Positions 1-8,640 of a stretch of DNA of 64,000 bases are shown one piece after another. Position 1 is the first letter of the stretch. Every line of letters starts with the position of its first letter. Both the position numbers and the translations under genes were made by a program. This stretch comes from Dasypus novemcinctus (taxonomy: Eukaryota > Chordata > Mammalia > Cingulata > Dasypodidae), in assembly GCF_030445035.2 (NCBI RefSeq), contig NC_080690.1, forward strand, positions 35,056,796 to 35,120,795, written 5' to 3'. The notes under the pieces are model-generated. The model was not told the DNA's origin. It did no database searches and worked only from the letters and a program-made list of their open reading frames with translations.

Positions 1-80
1 CCTTTTCTCCTTCCTTACTGGAGGATCTAGAATCCTCATCTTAATCACTGCTGGTGTCCAGTTTATCCATGTCCTAATAT

Positions 81-94
81 GGGGGGGGGGGGGG
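81..94. repeat. G homopolymer (14 G)
   Basis: A run of 14 G residues directly visible. Nothing coding is seen around it. Confidence 0.9.
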
Positions 95-187
95 AAACAC
101 TGGATAAGTTCCCCAAACTCCCATCATTGTCTTCAATTTGGAAAGGGAGAATTTAGTTGCCTCTGTGTGTGTTCAGAAACCCTTCCA

Positions 188-235
188 ATATATATATACA
201 TACACATAAACATATATATACACACATATTTTTTT
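188..235. repeat. AT/CA-rich simple repeat
   Basis: Alternating TA and CA dinucleotides with short interruptions, followed by a T-run. Simple-sequence DNA; the ORF reading through it has no protein-like composition. Confidence 0.7.
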
Positions 236-401
236 TTACTGAAGGCTAAAGAACATTTTTTTAAAATCCATAAATCTCACCTCAAAGTCACTTATATCAC
301 TCTCATCCACCTCATTATCTTCCACAAATTCTCTTTTCCCCTCATTCTAAAATAAAGCATAGTTGTTAGATTCAAAATACATAATAAAAATTCAGTTTAG
401 T

Positions 402-527
402 GGAGCGGGTATAGCTCAGTGGTTGACCACCTGCTTTGCATGTATGAGGTCCTGGACTCCTAAGAAGAAAGAAAAGAAAAGAAAAGAAAAGAAAAAAAAA
501 AAAAAGAAAAAGGAAGAGGAAAAAATG
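402..527 (+). repeat. Short tRNA-derived SINE (DAS-I type)
   Basis: The segment starts with a tRNA-like 5' part containing an A-box-like TAGCTCAGTGGTTG and a B-box-like region around GAGGTCCTGG. It ends in a long A-rich tail of AAAAG units. This is the layout of armadillo tRNA-derived SINEs. The reading frame through it is not a gene. Confidence 0.75.
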
Positions 528-1039
528 TCAACTTGGATATCTAGATTTACTATTTAATAAATAAATGCATAAAAATTAAAAATGTTTAAAAATTTTTTCA
601 TTTTCTGATTTTGGTTACTGGAAAACTGATTTTTTTTTCTATATTGAGAATAAATATGTTCTTACAAATATAATAACAGACTGATTGTTCTGGCCATGGT
701 AACATGTAACCACCAGAACAAGTTTTAAACCTGATCAGTTGATCAAGGACAATTTGCTTCAATAAGCATACTATTACAAATCAGCAAATCAGTGTCAGCC
801 CCTTGCTTTTGAAGATTAGCTAATAGGGCAAACTCATTTCAGTAAACACACTTGTTAGCACCAACTAATCAACAACAGTTTCATCTGAGTAACCAGATGA
901 TATCAGATGATATCAACCCACTTATGTATCTTAAAAAGTCTACCAATTCCTGAACTGCATTGTCTAATTTCCTTTGTGATATTTTCTTTGATCCACGGAA
1001 TTTAGACGTGTGTTTCTTAATTTTCAAGTTTTGAAAATT

Positions 1040-1587
1040 TTAAAATTACCATTTGTTATTGATTTCTAATTTAATTCTAATTTCATATATTCCAGTAGCA
1101 TATATTCACCCTAAAATTTCCCCTTTTAACCACATTCACATATATAATCCAGTGGTGCTAATTATATTCACAAGTTGTGTGACCATTACCACCATCAATC
1201 ACCATAACTTTTCCATCACCCCAAACAGAAAAGCAATTATGCATTATCTTCCCATTCCCTATGCCCACCCAACCCCTGGTAACCTGTGTTCTAATTTCTG
1301 ATTCTGAATTGGATTATTCTGATTATTTCATGTCAGTGAGATCATATATTATTTGTCCTTTGTGTCCGGCTTATTTCACTCAAAATGATGTCTTCGAGGT
1401 TTGTCCATGTTGTTGTGTGTATCAGAACTTTGTTCCTTTTTACAGCTGCATATTATTCCTGTGTGTGCATGTATACACCACATTTTCTTTAGCCATTCAT
1501 CTCTTGGTGGATACTTGGGTTGCTTCCATCTTTTGGCAATCGTACATAATGCTACTATGAACATCAATGTGCAAATATCTTTTCTCT
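1040..1587 (-). mobile_element. LINE-1 3' portion, antisense (first piece)
   Basis: Read on the minus strand this resembles the end of L1 ORF2 and its 3' region, for example the stretch encoding an AKRWKQP-like motif near 1500-1540. It is full of stops and is interrupted at 1588. The same element appears to resume at about 1788 and, after further insertions, at 2170. The left limit is approximate. Confidence 0.65.
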
Positions 1588-1787
1588 TCTTTTTTATTTT
1601 GTCTTTATTTTTTTTAATGTTACATTAAAAACATATGAGGTCCCCATATACCCCTCACCCCTCTCACCCCTCTCCTCCCATAACAACAACCTCCTCCATC
1701 ATCATGAGACATTCATTGCACTTGGTGAATATATCTCTGAGCACTGCTGCACCACATGGTCAATGGTCCACATTGCAAATATCTTTT
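1588..1787 (-). repeat. LINE-1 3'-tail fragment, antisense, nested
   Basis: A T-rich start (the reverse complement of a poly-A tail) leads into a block with 'atgttacattaaaa', 'atgaggtccccatata' and 'cctcctccatcatcatgaga'. The same block recurs at 20036, 40590 and 41230. It matches the 3' end of the L1 copy at 60125-60352 read in sense. It splits the older LINE-1, so it is a later insertion. Confidence 0.65.
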
Positions 1788-1912
1788 CAAGTCAATGCTT
1801 TCAGTTCTTTTGAGTGTTACCTAGAAGTGGTCATATGGTAATTTTATATTTAACTTATTGAGGAACTGCCAAATTTTTACTACAATGACTACATCATATA
1901 TCTCACTGTGGG

Positions 1913-2166
1913 GTTTTTTTGTTTGTTTTTTTTTAATTTAAAATTTTTTTTTAGGTACTGGGGGCTGGGGATTGCACTTGGGACCTTGTATGTGGGAAAC
2001 TGGCGCTCAACCACTGAGTGACATCAGCTCCCTTGAGTTGGTTTTTCCCTTTGTTTTGCTTGTTGATTGTTTTTGTTTTCTTAGGAGGCACCGGAAACTG
2101 AACCCAGGACCTCCAATATGGGAAGCAGGTGTTCAACCACTTGAGCCACATCTGTTCCCTTCTCAC
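1913..2166 (-). repeat. Two short tRNA-derived SINEs, antisense, in tandem
   Basis: Two units, about 1945-2031 and 2080-2160, each read on the minus strand as a tRNA-like head with an AGTGGTTGA box and a GGTCC box. The block is flanked by imperfect direct repeats (tctcactgtggggttttttt at about 1900 and tctcactgaggttttg at about 2161), which mark a target-site duplication in LINE-1 sequence. Confidence 0.7.
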
Positions 2167-4022
2167 TGAGGTTTTGTTTGCATTTCCCTGATTACCAATG
2201 ATATTGAATGTCTTTTCATATGCTTATTGTCCATTTGTGTATCTTCTTGGAGAAATATCTATTGAAGTGCTTTGCCCATTTTTTACTTGAATGTTTTGTC
2301 TTTTTTTTGAGTTGTAGGATCTCTTTTTATATTCTGGATATTATAACCCTTATTAGATATGTGGTTTCCAAATATTTTCTCCCATTCTATAAGTTGTCTT
2401 TTTACTTTTGTGATGAAGTCCTGTGATACACAAAGGATTTTAATTTTGATGAAGTCCAGTGTATCTATTTTTCTTTTTGTTGCTAATGTTTTTTGTGTAA
2501 AGTTTAAGAAAAAATTGCATAATACAAGGCCCTGAAGATGCTTCCCTGTGTTTTCTTCTAGGAGTTTTATGATTTGGGGTCTTATATTTAGGTCTTTGAT
2601 TCAAGACCTAAAACTTAACTCAAAATAATGAGTTAACCTGTGTCTATAGAGTGAGTTAATGTCTCTCTTAATTCTTTTGCATATGAACATTCAATTTTCC
2701 AAGCAGCATTTGTTGAAAATACTATTCTTTCCCCATTGTGTGGTGTTGGCACCCTTGTTAACAATGAATTGCCCATAGATGTGAGGTTGATTTCTGGACT
2801 CTGAACTCAATTACATTGGTCTGCATGTCTGTCCTTGTGCCAGTACCATGCTGTTTTTATTACTTTAGCTTTGTAGTAAGTTTCAAACTGGGAAGTATAA
2901 GTCCTCCAAACTTGTTCTTCTTCTTCAGTATGAGTTTACCTCTTCATGGCCTCTTACCCTTCTATATAAAGTTGATGATTGGCTTTTCTATTTTTGTAAA
3001 AAGGATGTTGGAATTTTATTGGGATTGCATTAAATCTGTAAACAGCATTGGGTAGAATTGACATTTTTAAACAAAATTTAGTTTTCAAATCCATGAACAC
3101 AAAATGTCCCTCCATTTATTTAGGGCTTCTTTTACTTTGCAATGTTTTGTAGTTTTCCTTGTCTAAGTCCTTTACATTCTTGGTTATATTAATTCCTAGA
3201 TATTTTATTCTTTTAGTTGTTATTGTAAATGGAATTTTTTAAAAATTTCCTCTTCAGATTGTTCATTATTAGTGTATAGAAACCCTACTGATTTAGGCAT
3301 ATTGATTTTGTAATCCACTACTTTGCTGAATTCATGTCTAGCTCTAGCAGGTTTTGGGGATTTTCCAGGATTTTTCTATATATATAGGATCATGTCATCT
3401 GCAAATAGGGAAAGTTTTACTTCTTCCTTTCCAGTTTGCGTGACTTTTATCTCTTTTCTTGCCTAATTGCATTAGGAAGTACTTCCAGCACAATGCTGAA
3501 TAAAAGTTTTGACAGTGGGTATCCTTGTCTTGTTCCTGATCTTAGAATGAGTACGATATTAGCTATGGCTTCTCATATATGCCTTTTATTATAATGGTAA
3601 AGTTTCCTTCTACTCCTAGGAGTGCTGAATTTTGTTAAATGCCTTTTCTGCAACAATTGAGATAATCATGTTACTTCTATACACGAGGTATGTTGTTAAT
3701 TCATTTTCTTATTTTGAATCACCTTTGCAAACCTGGGATAAATCCCGGTTGATCTTGGTGTAAAATTCTTTTAATGTGCTATTGAATGTGTTTTGCTTGT
3801 TGAGGATTTTTGTATCTATATACATAAGGGATATTTATCTGTAATTTTCATTTCTTGTAGTATCTTTATCTGGCTTTGGTATCAGGGTGATATTGGCCTC
3901 ATAGGATAAGTTAGGAGATGTTCCCTCTTCTGTTTTTTAGCAGAGTTTGAGCAGGATATGTGTTAATCTTGGAATGTTTAGTAAAATTCACTAGTGAAGT
4001 CATCTGGTCCTGGGTTTTCCTT
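2167..4022 (-). mobile_element. LINE-1 ORF2 region, antisense
   Basis: Minus-strand sequence matching the general pattern of the L1 ORF2 C-terminal and reverse transcriptase regions (for example the segments around 2200-2440 and 3420-3560), with many stops and frameshifts. It is interrupted by SINEs at 4023-4463 and 4531-5275 and continues to the ERV insertion at 5829. No intact ORF remains. Confidence 0.7.
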
Positions 4023-4476
4023 TGTTGGGAGGTTTTTTTTTGTTTTTTTAATTTAATTTAATTTAATTTTTTATTTCTCTCCCTTTCCCCCCCTCAGTTG
4101 TCTGTTCTCTGTGTTTATTTGCTGCATCTTCTCCTTTGTCCACTTCTGTTGTTGTTAGAGGCACAGGAAACTGCGTTTCTTTTTGTTGTGTCATCTTGTT
4201 GTGTCAGCTCTGTGTGTGTGTGGTACCATTCTTGGGCAGGCTGCACTTTCTTTCGCACTGGGCGGCTCTCCTTATGGGGCGCACTCCTTGTGCGTGGGGC
4301 TCCCCTATGCAGGGGATACCCCTGAGTGGCACGGCACTCCTTGCGTGCATCAGCACTGCGCGTGGGCCAGCTCCACACAGGTCAAGGAGGCCCAGGGTTT
4401 GAACCGCGAACCTCCCATGTGGTAGAAAGACACCCTAACCACTGGGCCAAGTCCATTTCCCATGTTGGGAGGTTTT
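4023..4476 (-). repeat. DAS-III-type SINE, antisense, with target-site duplication
   Basis: A T-rich tail comes first on the + strand, then the conserved body (Ttgtctgttctctgtgt; ctgggcaggctgcactttctt; ccaccctaaccactgggcc). The flanks 'gttgggaggttttt' at 4024-4037 and 4463-4477 form a target-site duplication. The ORFs of 70-90 codons here on both strands are shared with the other copies at 4803, 42385, 51795 and 60353 and are SINE shadows. Confidence 0.85.
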
Positions 4477-4530
4477 TGATTCCTGATGCAATCTCTTTAA
4501 TTACTGTTGGTCTCTTGAGATCTTCTAGCT

Positions 4531-4727
4531 TTTTCTTTTAAAGGCTTATTTTATTTATTTCTCCCCCCCCCCTTGTTGTGTGCACTCACTGTCTGCTCTC
4601 TGTGTCTGTTTGTTGTGTGCTCTCTGTGTGTGCTCATCTTTTTTTTTTTAGAAGGCACTGGGAACCAAACCCAGGACCTCCCACGTGGGAGGAGGGTGCT
4701 CAATCTCTTTGAGTTACCTCTGCTCCT
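4531..4727 (-). repeat. DAS-II-like SINE, antisense
   Basis: A T-rich tail, a C-rich run and a gtctgctctctgtgtctg block lead into a tRNA-like head on the minus strand (ggcactgggaaccaaaccca; gacctcccacgtggg). Together with the following split SINE it occupies an insertion flanked by 'cttctagctttt' (4521) and 'cttctagttctttt' (5271). Confidence 0.7.
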
Positions 4728-4802
4728 TGCTTCTTGTGTCTCTCATTTTGTTTCCTCAATGTGTCATCTTGTTGTATCATCTCACTGTCTTGCTCATCTT
4801 CT
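4728..4802 (-). repeat. Left part of a SINE split by a younger SINE
   Basis: Ends in ctcatcttctttt. The matching right part resumes at 5182 after ctcgtcttcttt, so the DAS-III copy at 4803-5181 inserted into this unit and duplicated about 12 bp of target. Confidence 0.65.
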
Positions 4803-5181
4803 TTTTTTAAAAGATTTATTTATTTATTTATTTAATTGCGCCCCCCCCCCCCGCCCCCGGTTGTCTGTTCTCTGTGTCTATTTGCTGCGTCTTGTTTCTT
4901 TGTCCGCTTCTGTTGTTGTCAGCGGCACGGGAAGTGTGGGCGGCGCCATTCCTGGGCAGGCTGCACTTTCTTTCGCGCTGGGCGGCTCTCCTTATGGGGC
5001 ACACTCCTTGCACGTGGGGCTCCCCTACGCGGGGGACACCCCTGCGTAGGGCGGCACTCCTTGCGCGCATCAGCACTGCGTATGGGCCAGCTCCACACGG
5101 GTCAAGGAGGCCCAGGGTTTGAACCACGGAACTCCCATGTGATAGACGAACGCCCTAACCACTGGGCCAAGTCCGTTTCCC
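4803..5181 (-). repeat. DAS-III-type SINE, antisense, nested
   Basis: Full-length copy: A-rich tail (TTTATT units on the + strand), C-run, conserved body and tRNA-like head ending 'ccactgggccaagtccg'. It retains many CpG sites compared with its neighbours, which suggests a younger insertion. The 80-150 codon ORFs through it are shadows of the SINE. Confidence 0.85.
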
Positions 5182-5275
5182 TCGTCTTCTTTAGGAGGCA
5201 CTGGAAACTGAACCTGGGACCTCCCATGTGATAGATGGGTACCCAACTGCTTGAGCCACATCCTCTTCCCCTTCT
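5182..5275 (-). repeat. Right part of the split SINE
   Basis: Minus-strand tRNA-like head (ggaggcactggaaactgaac; gacctcccatgtgatag). It is the remainder of the unit that starts at 4728. Confidence 0.65.
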
Positions 5276-5828
5276 AGTTCTTTTTGAGTCAGTGTGTGTA
5301 GTTTGTATGTTTCTAGAAATTAACCCATTTCATCTAGGCTATTTAATTTGTTGGTGTACAACTGTATCCTATTTAAATCCTTTATATTTCTGTTGGCTCA
5401 GTATAATATGCCCCCTTTCATTTCTGATTTTTCATTTCAGTTATTGTGATTTTCAATTCTGATATTTCTATTTGGTTCCTTTTAAAAACTTCTGTCTCTA
5501 TAGAGATTCTCATATTGTTCAATCGTCGTTTTTCTGATATCCTTTATTTCTTGTTACATGTTTTCATTTTATCTTCTGGAACATATCAAATTTCTTATTT
5601 ACATCTTTGTATGATATTCTATTTCTAGATTCAGAACTTTATCTTATTCTTTTGGTTGGGCTGTGATTTCATGTTTCTTTGTTTTTCTTGTAATCTTTTG
5701 TTTTCATACTGTATATTTTAATATGTTAACTCTGGGATTTAATACTTGAGTTGTCTGTTCCTTAAGTTTGTATCTGGTTAGTAATATGACAGAGATTTCC
5801 CTGAGTGCTAGGAGCTAACAAAAATAAA
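5276..5828 (-). mobile_element. LINE-1 sequence, antisense, up to the ERV insertion point
   Basis: T-rich minus-strand LINE-like sequence that continues the element from 4464-4530. It is cut at 5828/5829 by the provirus, and LINE-like sequence resumes after 14707. No intact coding frame. Confidence 0.55.
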
Positions 5829-5834
5829 CAATTC
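5829..5834. other. ERV target-site duplication, left copy (CAATTC)
   Basis: CAATTC immediately precedes the LTR start TGTTGC. The same hexamer follows the 3' LTR end at 14702-14707. A 6-bp duplication is typical of betaretroviral integration; gammaretroviruses usually give 4 bp. Confidence 0.9.
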
Positions 5835-6050
5835 TGTTGCTGCCTCCCTCCACCCCTCCTCCCAGCCTTTGTTATCTTCTTCTCCCAGCCGTTGCTGTCC
5901 TTCCCGCCAGTCCCGCCCACAGTGCCAACATATAATCTGCCTCCTCCCTTAGCCACTGCTTACCTCATAGCCGCCTGCCCAGTTCCGCCTATCCACTACC
6001 GCCCCGTAGTTAACCCGCCCTAGCTCCTACCCCTCCCCTCTACCCAACCT

Positions 6051-6057
6051 TATATAA
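6051..6057 (+). promoter_or_regulatory. TATA box in 5' LTR U3
   Basis: TATATAA in the context ccttatataacc. Transcription would be expected to start about 25-30 bp downstream, near 6080, which places U3/R there. The identical element in the 3' LTR is at 14512-14518. Confidence 0.75.
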
Positions 6058-6073
6058 CCAAATGCACTCCCGC

Positions 6074-6079
6074 AATAAA
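6074..6079 (+). promoter_or_regulatory. Polyadenylation signal AATAAA in 5' LTR
   Basis: AATAAA lies only about 20 bp after the TATA box, at or just before the expected cap site. If the cap site is near 6080, the signal is in U3 and is transcribed only at the 3' end, giving a very short R region. This is known for some betaretroviruses; here it is inferred from spacing alone. Confidence 0.7.
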
Positions 6080-6241
6080 GTAGACTAGCTCATGCACTCT
6101 AGCAGTCTCCGTGGTTTTTACTGCGCGTCCCCCGCACCTGGAGAACCTAAGTCAGTGATGCTGGCTTAGGGGCTCACCGCCGAGCCGTGGAAGTCAACCC
6201 GTTCTCTGCATGTCGCAGGCTAAACTGTAGCCACGCGACAG

Positions 6242-6259
6242 TGGGGGCTCGTCCGGGAT
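6242..6259 (+). promoter_or_regulatory. Primer-binding site, tRNA-Pro type
   Basis: TGGGGGCTCGTCCGGGAT begins one base after the 5' LTR end. It is the sequence class complementary to the 3' end of tRNA-Pro, best known from gammaretroviruses and some deltaretroviruses. Exogenous betaretroviruses typically use tRNA-Lys, so this is unusual beside the beta-like pol. Confidence 0.9.
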
Positions 6260-6285
6260 ACTCCTTCCACCCTCCGGCCTCTTTC

Positions 6286-6303
6286 TGCTGCTGCTGCTGC
6301 TGT
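6286..6303 (+). repeat. CTG trinucleotide run in the ERV leader
   Basis: Five to six CTG units in the untranslated leader between PBS and splice donor. Short simple repeat, potentially length-polymorphic. Confidence 0.7.
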
Positions 6304-6329
6304 CTACGGGCGACCATTTCAGCTCTCCA

Positions 6330-6336
6330 GGTAGGG
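6330..6336 (+). promoter_or_regulatory. Candidate retroviral major splice donor
   Basis: CTCCAG|GTAGGG fits the 5' splice-site consensus. It lies in the leader 35 bp upstream of the gag ATG, where retroviral major donors are usually found. The matching env acceptor candidate is at 11478. Confidence 0.6.
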
Positions 6337-6365
6337 ACCCCTTTGCCGTCTTTCCTCCTCCTACT

Positions 6366-8270
6366 ATGGGCGCCTCTCTCTCCTCACACCATACCCCTCA
6401 GGTTCGGCTTCTAGCCGCCCTGCTGGATACCAATGGAGTCCGCGTTTCTCTGAAGCAGCTCCAAAAATACTGGGACCTGTTACTCCCTTTTAATCCGTGG
6501 CTTGCCACCTGCCAACTCTGGAGCCTGGATACGTACTCTCGACTCATAGACCAAGTCACCTCCGCCATAGAGCATGAGAAGCGGTCTTTTCCGCCCGGCC
6601 TACTGCCTACTCTGGTGACCATACTCGCCTGCCTCCTTGGTGCACCGTCAGAAGCCATCCGGGACAAGTCAGTTAAGCAACCCAGTGACTATGAGCCCGA
6701 TAACTATGGCGACACAGACTCTCTGTCTGACCAACTTGCCGCCGCTCTCGAGCGTGAACCTCTCTGCCCGCGCTCCCCGCAGCCCGCAGAAACCGTTTCT
6801 GTGGCTCCTCAAAATGGCGGACTTCCTCCTCCTTCCTCCACCTCTGCCCAAAATGGCGCACTTCCGGCTTCTTCTTCACCCGGATCAGAGCCCGCCGGCG
6901 GGAACAAAGGCGCTTCCTCTCGCCTTTACCCGCCCCTTCCTGCCCCGTCATCTTCTGGCCCTGCCCCGGAAACTAGGCAGCCGCCATCTTCCGCTAAACT
7001 GGAAGTGCCTTCTGCGCCATTTTGTCCCTCTCCGGATGTGACTGCGCCGCCATCTTGGCCGGCGCCCGGAAATGACGTGGCTGCGCCGCCATCTTGGCCG
7101 GTGCCTGGAAGTGCCCTGCCGCCATTTTGTCGCCGGCCGGAAGCTGCCGGGCCGCCATCTTCCCACTCCCCCGGAAGTGCCCCGCCGCCATTTTGTTGTC
7201 ATCTGGACACTACTAAACCGCCATTTTCTCATCTTTTCCCCGCTCATCCCTCGCCACCACCGTATGGCAGCAGCCCTCCACCTGCTCCTAACAAAGCACC
7301 CCTTCATGCCCCCCAGCTTTATCCACTCAACCCTCGGCCCACGCAGCAGCGACCTCAGACTTGGCTACCCTTTATGGTGGAAGAAGTTAAAACTCTCCGC
7401 AAAGCAGTAAAGGAAGATGGGATTAAAAGCCCTTATGCGCAACAGCTCATTGAAGAGCTGGGGACTCAGCTTGTTCTTCCGTATGACTGGATTGCCCTAG
7501 CCCGTTCCATTCTTGCGCCAGGTCAGTTTATTGAATGGCGCGCCCATTATCAAGCGGCTGTTGACCGGCAAGTCGTGGAGAATGCCCAAGCTGGCGTCCA
7601 AGGTCCCTCCGATGCATACACAGGCACCAATGATTATGCAAACCCTCGTTCTTATCTCGAAATTGACCCAGGGTTTTGGCACCGGGTGAAAGTCCTTGTC
7701 CAGCGGTCTTTTTCTCTGGTCTCCAACAAGCAGAGCAAGCTCGCACAGCTGCTTCAAGACTCCAATGAAACCTTCCCAGCATTCGTCGCCCGCGTCCTAG
7801 AAGCTTGCCAGCGAAAAATTTCTAGTGAAGACGCTCAATTTGCGCTTGCCAAAGAGCTCATCATAGACGGATGCTTAGCACCCTTCCGGGCGGTAGTCCT
7901 CCCCATACGTGACAAGGGTATCCACGAATGGGTTCTCGCCTGCCGCGACGTTGACCCGCAAGTCAAAACACTCACTGCTGCCTTCGCTTCCGCCATGGCC
8001 GTTTCATCTGCCTCCACTTCTGTCTGCTTTCAATGTGGTCAGTCTGGCCATTTTGTTCGCGAGTGCCCTCAACCAGCCCCGGCTCCCCGTCCTGCCACGG
8101 CGCTGCAAAGACCAAGAGGCCCTCCCACACCATGCCCGCGCTGTGGTAAGGGGTATCATTGGGCCCGCGATTGCCGCTCTGCGCAACGTACCTCCCAGCC
8201 TTTAAACTCCCAGCGGGGCAGGCCTCAGCCCCTCCCCCAAGAGGCCCTCCGAAAAGCTCCAAAACCATAA
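6366..8270 (+). CDS. gag: ERV Gag polyprotein, intact (634 aa)
   Basis: Structural polyprotein that would assemble particles at the plasma membrane. It starts at ATG 6366; MGASLS gives an N-myristoylation signal (Gly2, Ser6). Residues about 90-330 are proline-rich, with PPSWP-type and PPFC repeats and a PPPY late-domain motif at 297-300. A capsid-like region follows from about residue 330, with a major-homology-like segment near 460-480 (Q..ETFPAFVARV). Two CCHC zinc knuckles lie at 554-567 (CFQCGQSGHFVREC) and 590-603 (CPRCGKGYHWARDC); two knuckles are a beta/lenti/delta trait, while gammaretroviruses have one. No stop or frameshift is seen. The last 40 codons overlap the pro-pol frame in -1 register. 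I found no textbook slippery heptamer close to the gag stop. Lack of breaks agrees with recent insertion. Confidence 0.92.
   Translation: MGASLSSHHTPQVRLLAALLDTNGVRVSLKQLQKYWDLLLPFNPWLATCQLWSLDTYSRLIDQVTSAIEHEKRSFPPGLLPTLVTILACLLGAPSEAIRDKSVKQPSDYEPDNYGDTDSLSDQLAAALEREPLCPRSPQPAETVSVAPQNGGLPPPSSTSAQNGALPASSSPGSEPAGGNKGASSRLYPPLPAPSSSGPAPETRQPPSSAKLEVPSAPFCPSPDVTAPPSWPAPGNDVAAPPSWPVPGSALPPFCRRPEAAGPPSSHSPGSAPPPFCCHLDTTKPPFSHLFPAHPSPPPYGSSPPPAPNKAPLHAPQLYPLNPRPTQQRPQTWLPFMVEEVKTLRKAVKEDGIKSPYAQQLIEELGTQLVLPYDWIALARSILAPGQFIEWRAHYQAAVDRQVVENAQAGVQGPSDAYTGTNDYANPRSYLEIDPGFWHRVKVLVQRSFSLVSNKQSKLAQLLQDSNETFPAFVARVLEACQRKISSEDAQFALAKELIIDGCLAPFRAVVLPIRDKGIHEWVLACRDVDPQVKTLTAAFASAMAVSSASTSVCFQCGQSGHFVRECPQPAPAPRPATALQRPRGPPTPCPRCGKGYHWARDCRSAQRTSQPLNSQRGRPQPLPQEALRKAPKP
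6811..7227. promoter_or_regulatory. Array of YY1-like and ETS-like motifs inside gag
   Basis: YY1-like cores (AARATGGCGGC or its complement GCCGCCATYTT) occur at 6811, 6850 (variant), 6980, 7014 (partial), 7046, 7085, 7118, 7151, 7184 and 7217 (ACCGCCATTTT). ETS-like GGAAGTG occurs at 7001, 7107 and 7173, with CTTCC near 6821 and 6861. They fall within the proline-rich gag segment, where the same DNA encodes PPSW and PPF repeats. Regulatory function is inference. Confidence 0.45.
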
Positions 8271-8349
8271 TGTGGACAATGCCTATTAAACGTCACCAAA
8301 GACCTTCATTAGAGCTCAAAATAGATGAGCAATGGCTTGATGGACTCTT

Positions 8350-8640
8350 AGACTCTGGTGCTGAAATCTCCTGTGTTCCCTTCGAAGTCGCTGCTTTTAA
8401 TCATTGGCCCCTCGAGACTGGCCCTCAAGTCATCGGCGCCACAGGAGCCGCTACCTCCTGGAAAACATCCCAGCCTCTGCACTGGAGTGACAGAGAAGGC
8501 CACGAAGGCCAAATTCGCCCACTCGTCCTCTCTTCAGTCCAGACCATCTTATGGGGGAGAGATGTCCTCAGCCAGCTAAAAGCTCGAATCACCACAGAAA
8601 CCTTCTTAGCTGTGCTGCCCCCCCACCTTATAGGGGCCAC
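8350..8640 (+). other. Retroviral aspartic protease domain
   Basis: The catalytic Asp-Ser-Gly is in a LLDSGAEISCVP context, followed by a flap-like Gly-rich stretch (VIGATGAAT) and an ILWGRDVLSQL segment that matches the helix near a retropepsin C-terminus. DSG instead of DTG is an accepted variant. The domain is intact. Confidence 0.8.

Larger units (their letters stand above)
5835..6240 (+). repeat. ERV 5' LTR (406 bp)
   Basis: Starts TGTTGC and ends GCGACA. It matches the 3' LTR at 14296-14701 at 401 of 406 positions, with equal length and no indels. The differences are at 5957 (T/C), 6127 (G/A), 6159 (T/C), 6181 (C/T) and 6237 (G/A), each at a CpG/TpG/CpA site. U3 is pyrimidine-rich and short; the TATA box is at 6051 and AATAAA at 6074. 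Confidence 0.95.

Noticed and set aside
4573-5231. ORFs of 130-158 codons on the + strand
   Set aside because: They cross SINE boundaries and match the frames seen in other SINE copies at 42328, 51782 and 60307.
6187-6414. 75-codon ORF across the 5' LTR end and gag start, with a Cys run
   Set aside because: The Cys run is the CTG repeat read in another frame. The ORF spans the PBS and leader; not a gene.
6948-7307. Minus-strand ORFs of 65-119 codons with KMAA-type repeats inside gag
   Set aside because: They are the reverse reading of the GCCGCCATCTT repeats in the proline-rich gag segment. No start context, promoter or domain supports them.
7072-7410. Plus-strand 112-codon ORF overlapping gag in another frame
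   Set aside because: Composition follows from the same repeat units. It is fully inside intact gag and has no splice or initiation logic.
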